Positions 1-3,794 of a stretch of DNA of 7,598 bases are shown here, piece after piece. The first letter of the stretch is position 1. Each line of letters begins with the position of its first letter. Below the pieces are notes generated by a model. The model made no database searches, was not told the DNA's origin, and was given only the letters and a program-made list of their open reading frames with translations. Both the position numbers and the translations under genes were made by a program. Origin of the DNA: Deinococcus sp. (GTDB lineage Bacteria; Deinococcota; Deinococci; Deinococcales; Deinococcaceae); the NCBI GenBank assembly GCA_025351205.1, contig JANXWI010000550.1, positions 1 to 7,598 of the forward strand, written 5' to 3'.

Positions 1-965
1 AGCGTGACCAGGCCGGTTCCCACCACGTCACCCAGCACGCGCAGCAGCTCGGTGGGCGCGGCGACGCCGTGACGGGCGCCCACCTGCCAGGCGATCAGGC
101 TGAAACAGATCACGATGGCTGCGTAGGGACTGAGGAACAGAGAACGCTGTCTCAGGACGCCCTGACTCTCACCAGGGCGCAGCACGCTCCAGATGGCCGC
201 CACACCGAGCGCGGCCTGGCAGAAGGTGAAGCAGACGTCCATCACCTGATTACTCAGGCTGTACGGTTCGGGCAGCAGCACGGCGTAGGCCACGTCGCCG
301 ACAAAATTGAAAAGAAATCCCAGGTTCAGCCACGCGATGGCGGCGCGGGACAGCCTGACCTTCGCCTGAAGGGCAATCAGAAGGATCAGGCTGACCATCA
401 GCGAGTCCTGAAGCGGGTAGCTGAGGTTGACCAGCAGACCGGTCAGGTTTTCCGACCCCCCCACCGCGTCCGCGTACACGAAATGCCACAGCAGCACGAA
501 CACGGTCAGAATCACCGTGGCGATGTCGAGCAGCAGGCGCGTGAACTGTGGCCCGAACTGTGCCCCGGACGCCGCCGGACGCATCAGCCGCCAGATGCCA
601 GCCGTGACCAGCGGCGCGTACAGCAGATAGAAGGCGTCGGCCCACGACGGAAAGGGCGGCTCACCGTCCGGGCGCAGATGTTTGTAGAGGTTGTACGTCA
701 AGTCGCCCAGCGCCCAGGCACTCAGGCCCAGCGCGAACAGCGTCCAGGCCCGCCGGTCTGGTGGCGGTGCGTGCCGCGCGGCCCACCAGGTTCCGGCGGC
801 GCTCAGGACCGAGACGCTCAGCGGCAACTGGTCGTAGGTCCAGCCGGGCAGGCTCACCCCTAGCAGGCCCAGCAGCACCGCGAGGGCAAAGGCCGTAAAA
901 AGGCTGCCCAGCGCTGTGAGCAGGGCAACGGGCAGGCGGGGCAAAGTCGGCGGGGCCATTCTCAT
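1..965 (-). CDS. Multi-pass membrane sensor domain, N-terminal part of a probable signalling protein (cut by left edge)
   Basis: An open minus-strand frame runs from an ATG at 965 (in-frame second ATG at 959) to the left edge without a stop, giving about 321 residues; a TGA lies just upstream of the start. The protein is very hydrophobic, with about eight or nine membrane helices (for example residues about 10-36, 52-62, 140-160, 205-225 and 295-310). After the second helix comes WALGDLTYNLY, then FPSWADAFYLLYAPL. From memory, this P-(F/Y)-P-S-x-A-D-x-x-Y-L pattern is characteristic of N-terminal membrane sensor regions attached to GGDEF, GGDEF-EAL or histidine-kinase outputs in Deinococcus and Actinobacteria. 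The output domain would lie outside the window, so the enzymatic role is inferred. It could instead be a stand-alone membrane protein. No Shine-Dalgarno precedes either ATG, so the choice between 965 and 959 is uncertain. Confidence 0.75.
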   Translation of the reverse strand, partial: MRMAPPTLPRLPVALLTALGSLFTAFALAVLLGLLGVSLPGWTYDQLPLSVSVLSAAGTWWAARHAPPPDRRAWTLFALGLSAWALGDLTYNLYKHLRPDGEPPFPSWADAFYLLYAPLVTAGIWRLMRPAASGAQFGPQFTRLLLDIATVILTVFVLLWHFVYADAVGGSENLTGLLVNLSYPLQDSLMVSLILLIALQAKVRLSRAAIAWLNLGFLFNFVGDVAYAVLLPEPYSLSNQVMDVCFTFCQAALGVAAIWSVLRPGESQGVLRQRSLFLSPYAAIVICFSLIAWQVGARHGVAAPTELLRVLGDVVGTGLVT

Positions 966-984
966 TTTTCAGTCTGAGCAGATC

Positions 985-1013
985 AGCTTACATTGTCCTT
1001 ACAATCAGGTCTT
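985..1013 (-). promoter_or_regulatory. Candidate promoter of the membrane sensor gene, with a palindrome in the spacer
   Basis: Read on the minus strand there is a TAAGCT -10 box (990-985), a 17-base spacer and a weak -35 (AAGACC, 1013-1008). The spacer holds a perfect inverted repeat, ATTGT-AAGG-ACAAT (1005-992). The start codon at 965 would follow the predicted transcription start by about a dozen bases. The segment is clearly AT-richer than its surroundings. The -35 is poor, so this is a tentative call based on the -10 box, spacing and palindrome. Confidence 0.35.
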
Positions 1014-1078
1014 GATCACGTTTAGCGGTACAGATTCATGAATAGTCCGTGTCCACCGATCTTCGGATAGGCAGCTGG

Positions 1079-1122
1079 AACACCCCCCGAAACGCGGGGC
1101 AACACCCCCCCAGGAAACGCGG
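1079..1122. repeat. Imperfect tandem repeat (about 22 bp) with a small GC hairpin
   Basis: AACACCCCCC followed by GAAACGCGG occurs at 1079-1097 and again at 1101-1122, where three extra bases (CAG) split the two parts. The first copy also forms a CCCCG-AAACG-CGGGG stem-loop (1085-1099). It lies about 20-65 bases past the stop of the 123-residue gene, so it might act as a weak transcript end, but no T-run follows on either strand. The rest of the 966-1143 gap shows only the candidate promoter at its left end. Confidence 0.45.
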
Positions 1123-1143
1123 ACCGTGCCCGGGCGTTCGCCG

Positions 1144-1515
1144 TCAGCGGCTCCTCACGACGACCACCAGCAGCGGCACCAGGGCGCTCAGCACCGCGAC
1201 CAGCCCGGCAGTGTCGTGACCGCTGCGGGCCAGGCAAAAGGTCAGGAGCAGGCCGGTCAGGGCCACCAGGATGCTCAGAAATTTCAGGACCAGCGCGACA
1301 GGACGGACCAGAGGTTCAGTCACTGGGAGGCGAGGGGGCAGGGGCACTCCTGAAGGCAAGGGGCTGGGAGGGCTGAGGGGCAGCGGGCTGGACGGCGGTG
1401 GGCCGGAAAGCGGACCCGCGAAGGGTCGGAACCTGAGCCGCAGGTATCTGAGGCGCACGTAAACAGGAACCCAAACAAACCGTATCAATCTGGAAAACCG
1501 TATAAATCTGGACAT
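1144..1515 (-). CDS. Small proline-rich membrane protein (123 aa), function unknown
   Basis: ATG at 1515 is preceded by a good Shine-Dalgarno (GGGAGG at 1528-1523, seven bases before the ATG), which fixes the start. Three parts can be seen. Residues 1-32 are rich in Arg and aromatic or branched residues (RFIRFSRLIRF, then RLRYLRLRF). Residues 33-65 form a Pro/Ser/Leu linker (PPPSSPLPLSPPSPLPSG). Residues about 70-96 and 103-120 are two hydrophobic helices joined by ARSGHDTAG, ending in RSR. Codon use in the last half has the strong G/C third-position bias of real genes here, whereas the first 20 codons are AT-richer because of the tandem repeat. I recognise no family. It is probably an inner-membrane protein with the basic N-terminus and linker in the cytoplasm; that topology is inferred. 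An overlapping minus-strand frame (1316-1621) lacks these features and looks like a shadow. Confidence 0.65.
   Translation of the reverse strand: MSRFIRFSRLIRFVWVPVYVRLRYLRLRFRPFAGPLSGPPPSSPLPLSPPSPLPSGVPLPPRLPVTEPLVRPVALVLKFLSILVALTGLLLTFCLARSGHDTAGLVAVLSALVPLLVVVVRSR
1477..1512 (-). repeat. 18-bp tandem duplication inside the start of the 123-aa gene
   Basis: Two adjacent 18-base units (1512-1495 and 1494-1477 on the minus strand) read TCCAGATTKATACGGTTT and differ at one base. Being a multiple of three, the duplication keeps the frame and encodes SRFIRF-SRLIRF directly after the start Met. Confidence 0.8.
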
Positions 1516-1614
1516 CGGTCACCCTCCCACCTGTCCAGGCGGGATTCATATTGGCGAGGCGGGCGCGGCGGCGCGGTGCAGACGGAACGAACCAGGGCAG
1601 CCAGGGCTGCGGGT

Positions 1615-1656
1615 GGGCCACGAACTGGCCCTCGGTTGAGTGTTACGACTATAGCA
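1615..1656 (-). promoter_or_regulatory. Candidate extended -10 promoter and leader hairpin for the 123-aa gene
   Basis: In an AT-rich patch just past the stop of the metalloenzyme gene, the minus strand reads TGCTATAGT (1656-1648), a good extended -10 box; no convincing -35 lies 16-18 bases upstream. Transcription from about 1641 would give a leader of about 125 bases. Its early part contains a perfect stem-loop, GGGCCA-GTTCG-TGGCCC (1631-1615). The rest of the 1516-1675 gap shows the Shine-Dalgarno of the 123-aa gene and nothing else I can name. Confidence 0.45.
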
Positions 1657-1675
1657 TAATTTTGTGCAGTTATCT

Positions 1676-2545
1676 TTACAGACCGTAGAAGCCCTGAAGC
1701 GCCTGCCCACCTTCCAGCACGTTGCCGGGGGCGCGTCCATCCGGCAGCGTCAGCGAGACGCCCGACCCTGCGAACGGAACCCGCGCCGTGGTGTGCGACT
1801 TGACGCCCAGATGCTCGAAGTTGCCGTGGTCGCTGCTCAGCACCACCGCCGCGCCCGCCCCCAGCAGGCCGCACAGCAGCGCGTCGAGCCGCCGCAGGTA
1901 CTCGCCCGCCGCCGCGCACAGACCGTCCGGGGGCGTTTCGCCGCCCAGGTGGCCCAGCACGTCACCGAACCAGGCGTCGAAGACCAGCAGGTCGTAGCCT
2001 CGCACGGCGGCCAGCGCCTCACCCGTGCGCCGCCAGTCGTCCGGCCCGTCGTGCACGGCCCAGGGTGAGCGGTACTCCAGGCCCAGCGTGGGCGAGAGCA
2101 GCGGCAGCGGTGACGACGGCGTGCCTGGCGGGTTGAGCGCCAGCCCCGCCGCCAGAAAACTGTACGGAAAGCAGCCGTGGTGGGCGCGCCTGGCCTGCGC
2201 CTCGAAGTACCCCGGCGGATAGACGTTGAGCAGCGCGGCCCGTCCGCCCGCCTGTGTCAGGCGCACCGGAAGCGAGGCGGTGTCCAGCAGGCGGCGCAGG
2301 GTGGGGCCGGGCTGCGGCCCGAAATGCCCCTTCATGGCGGCCACGCCGTCCTGCCCGGTCAGCCAGCAGGTCTGTCCGGTGGCGCTCTGCGGCAGGCCAG
2401 GCACCCCCAGCGTGGCGTCCAGCGCCAGTCCGGCGTCTATCAGGGGGCGCAGGGTGGGCAGTTCAGTTTCCCAGGGGCTGTCAGGGGGCGCGTCTGCCGG
2501 GTGGCCCACACCGTCGAGGGCCAGCCAGATCAGGGGTCGGTTCAC
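1676..2545 (-). CDS. Alkaline-phosphatase-superfamily metalloenzyme (phosphoglycerate-mutase-like), 289 aa
   Basis: The start is GTG at 2545. The chain carries the ordered metal-site signatures of the superfamily that includes alkaline phosphatase, phosphopentomutase and cofactor-independent phosphoglycerate mutase: LALDGVG at residues 8-14 (D11), QSATGQT at 53-59 (nucleophile-loop position, S54/T56), VFDAWFGDVLGH at 188-199 (D190 and H199), SSDHGN at 237-242 (D239, H240) and KSHTTARVP at 249-257 (H251). At 289 residues it is much shorter than the 500-residue bacterial iPGM, so the large inserted domain of that enzyme is missing or minimal. It is probably soluble, since there is no signal peptide or membrane helix. 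The likely activity is hydrolysis or transfer of a phosphate or sulfate ester on an unknown substrate. The superfamily assignment is firm; the substrate and pathway cannot be read from sequence. A TANNNT box six bases before the GTG suggests a leaderless transcript. Confidence 0.85.
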   Translation of the reverse strand: MNRPLIWLALDGVGHPADAPPDSPWETELPTLRPLIDAGLALDATLGVPGLPQSATGQTCWLTGQDGVAAMKGHFGPQPGPTLRRLLDTASLPVRLTQAGGRAALLNVYPPGYFEAQARRAHHGCFPYSFLAAGLALNPPGTPSSPLPLLSPTLGLEYRSPWAVHDGPDDWRRTGEALAAVRGYDLLVFDAWFGDVLGHLGGETPPDGLCAAAGEYLRRLDALLCGLLGAGAAVVLSSDHGNFEHLGVKSHTTARVPFAGSGVSLTLPDGRAPGNVLEGGQALQGFYGL

Positions 2546-2551
2546 CCGTTC

Positions 2552-2557
2552 AGTCTA
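2552..2557 (-). promoter_or_regulatory. Candidate -10 box, leaderless start of the metalloenzyme gene
   Basis: TAGACT (2557-2552, minus strand) ends six bases before the GTG start at 2545, so transcription would begin at or next to the start codon. No Shine-Dalgarno is present. The best -35-like hexamer, TTGCCG (2582-2577), sits 19 bases upstream. Confidence 0.45.
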
Positions 2558-2612
2558 GCCAGCAGATCAGTCCAGTCGGCAAGTCAAGGCAGCCAGTCCC
2601 TGAATTCAGGCT

Positions 2613-2849
2613 TCAGCGGTCTGCCGGTCTGGTCTGCGCCGCAGCGGGCTGCTCGGCGATTGGTTGATCATCGGCGGGCCTGCTCCAGTTCCAGGCCCGC
2701 CAGCTGTCGATCACGAACCAGACGGTCAGGGCGGCGGGCAGCAGCGCCCAGGGGGTACGGTTCATGCCCAGCCAGACGGTCAGCACCAGGCAGGCCAGGG
2801 CGGCCATGAGGCTGAACACGAAGACGTGGCGGGCAGGCAGGCGACGCAT
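2613..2849 (-). CDS. Small two-helix membrane protein (78 aa), function unknown
   Basis: ATG at 2849. A basic N-terminus (MRRLPARH) is followed by hydrophobic helices at residues about 9-28 and 33-50, joined by the short loop GMNRTP. Next come a Trp-rich membrane-edge segment (SWRAWNWSRP) and a hydrophilic tail of about 20 residues (DDQPIAEQPAAAQTRPADR). The positive-inside rule puts both ends in the cytoplasm. I recognise no family; its size and pattern resemble small conserved membrane proteins of Deinococcus. It lies between the reductase gene (79 bases upstream) and the metalloenzyme gene (67 bases downstream). Because it has its own candidate promoter, it need not be co-transcribed with the reductase. 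Confidence 0.7.
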   Translation of the reverse strand: MRRLPARHVFVFSLMAALACLVLTVWLGMNRTPWALLPAALTVWFVIDSWRAWNWSRPADDQPIAEQPAAAQTRPADR

Positions 2850-2850
2850 A

Positions 2851-2866
2851 CCGCTCAGCTTAGCGG
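2851..2866 (-). promoter_or_regulatory. 16-bp palindrome covering the -10 box of the 78-aa gene
   Basis: CCGCTAAGCTGAGCGG (minus strand, 2866-2851) is a palindrome with one mismatched pair. Its middle contains TAAGCT (2862-2857), a TANNNT -10 box that ends seven bases before the ATG at 2849, the leaderless spacing. A protein binding the palindrome would cover both the promoter and the start; alternatively it could fold as a hairpin in read-through transcripts from the reductase gene. No good -35 is visible. Confidence 0.45.
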
Positions 2867-2927
2867 CACAACTCTTGCACGGCTCTGACTGTTCTCATCC
2901 AGTCTGCTCTACCCAATCTGCCGAGCA

Positions 2928-3605
2928 TCAGGCGTCCGGGTAGACTTTGATCTCGCTCAGGTGCGCCCTGGGCGTCTGCGTCAGCGCCTGCGCGATGCTC
3001 TGGGCCAGGCCGCGCGGGTCGATCATGCTTTCCCAGGCCAGGCCCGCCGCCCGGTTGGCAGGCGTGTCGATGGCCCCCATCGGGTACACCACGCAGGCCC
3101 GCACGCCCCTGCGCTGCAACTCGTCGTTCAGGCTCAGCAGGTAGGCGGCCACGGCGGCCTTGCTGGCGGTGTACAGCGCCGCGCCCTTGCCGCTCATGCG
3201 GGCGGCCTGGGCCGCACTCACGCCCAGGATCATGCCCTCTTTCTGCCGGAGCATGTGCGGCAGCACGCCCTGCACCGCGTGAAACAGCGTGGTCATGTTG
3301 GCGTTCATCATGGCGTGCAGGTCGGCTGGGCTGGCCTTGTGGGCGTCCTGCATGGCAAAAGCCCCCACGGTATGCACCAGCATGTCCACCTTGTGCTTCT
3401 TCAGCTCCTCGCTGCTGGCCGGGTCGCCCAGATCGAGTTCCAGCACCTCGGTGGCCGGAAACCGGTCTCCGGCACGCTTCAGGCTCTCGCCGCGCCCGAC
3501 CAGGATCAGCTCCGCGCCCGCGTCCACCAGTTCCTGCGCCACGGCGGTGGCCAGTGCCCCGCCCGCTCCGGTCAGCATGATGGTGGTCCCGCTCAGATTC
3601 GCCAT
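2928..3605 (-). CDS. Short-chain dehydrogenase/reductase (SDR), 225 aa
   Basis: The protein is a single Rossmann domain of classical SDR type, slightly shorter than the usual 250. Visible elements are the glycine-rich cofactor loop TGAGGALA (residues 12-19), GR (37-38) after the second strand, LDLGD (57-61) for the adenine ring, VHTVG (77-81) in place of NNAG, Asn in NANM (101-104), the catalytic Ser130 (GVSAA), Tyr145 and Lys149 (YTASK), and YPMGAIDTP (174-182) for nicotinamide binding. R38 rather than an acidic residue suggests a preference for NADPH; this is inference. The cofactor loop deviates from the common TGxxxGxG, with Ala at the last two Gly positions. The enzyme is cytoplasmic and the substrate is unknown. 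ATG at 3605 lies six bases after a -10-like box, and no Shine-Dalgarno is present. The gene is divergent from the penicillin-binding protein gene, with 179 bases between the starts. Confidence 0.9.
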   Translation of the reverse strand: MANLSGTTIMLTGAGGALATAVAQELVDAGAELILVGRGESLKRAGDRFPATEVLELDLGDPASSEELKKHKVDMLVHTVGAFAMQDAHKASPADLHAMMNANMTTLFHAVQGVLPHMLRQKEGMILGVSAAQAARMSGKGAALYTASKAAVAAYLLSLNDELQRRGVRACVVYPMGAIDTPANRAAGLAWESMIDPRGLAQSIAQALTQTPRAHLSEIKVYPDA

Positions 3606-3611
3606 ACGTGT

Positions 3612-3617
3612 AGCCTA
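3612..3617 (-). promoter_or_regulatory. Candidate -10 box, leaderless start of the SDR gene
   Basis: TAGGCT (3617-3612, minus strand) is followed by six bases and then the ATG at 3605. There is no Shine-Dalgarno, which fits a leaderless message. The upstream spacer is GC-rich and I find no -35 match. Confidence 0.45.
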
Positions 3618-3732
3618 CCGCTCCGGGGCCGGCGGGCGTGACGGACGGATTGAGAGAACACCTGGCTGATACAACATCGAGCCGATACAGGGCCGGGGCC
3701 GTTGCTTCTCAGACTCCGTCAGCTTTTGGCAC

Positions 3733-3738
3733 TATCCT
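3733..3738 (+). promoter_or_regulatory. Candidate -10 box of the penicillin-binding protein gene
   Basis: TATCCT at 3733-3738 is the best plus-strand -10 match in the 179-base divergent gap. Transcription from about 3745 would give a leader of about 40 bases. No -35 hexamer stands out at 16-18 bases. The gap also holds two GATACA copies (3668-3673 and 3684-3689), 16 bases apart, of unknown meaning. Confidence 0.35.
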
Positions 3739-3752
3739 GTCTCCAGACGGTC

Positions 3753-3794
3753 ATGACCTACCCCCCCTTCCAGGCTGGCCCGCCATGCGGCTGA
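3753..3794 (+). CDS. Possible 13-codon upstream ORF overlapping the PBP start
   Basis: ATG at 3753 opens a short frame encoding MTYPPFQAGPPCG. Its TGA (3792-3794) lies just inside the penicillin-binding protein gene, overlapping that gene's start (ATG at 3785) by ten bases. The main ATG has no clear Shine-Dalgarno, so translation of this leader peptide could deliver ribosomes to it. An ORF this short can easily arise by chance. Confidence 0.2.
   Translation: MTYPPFQAGPPCG

Noticed and set aside
69..863. Plus-strand frame of 264 codons
   Set aside because: It is antisense to the membrane sensor gene and is Gln/Arg/His-rich, typical of shadow frames.
1316..1621. Minus-strand frame overlapping the 123-aa gene
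   Set aside because: No Shine-Dalgarno and no membrane or domain pattern; the overlapping 123-aa frame has both a ribosome site and helices.
1615..1631. GGGCCA/TGGCCC stem-loop as a terminator of the metalloenzyme gene
   Set aside because: No T-run follows on either strand; it is kept only as a leader hairpin.
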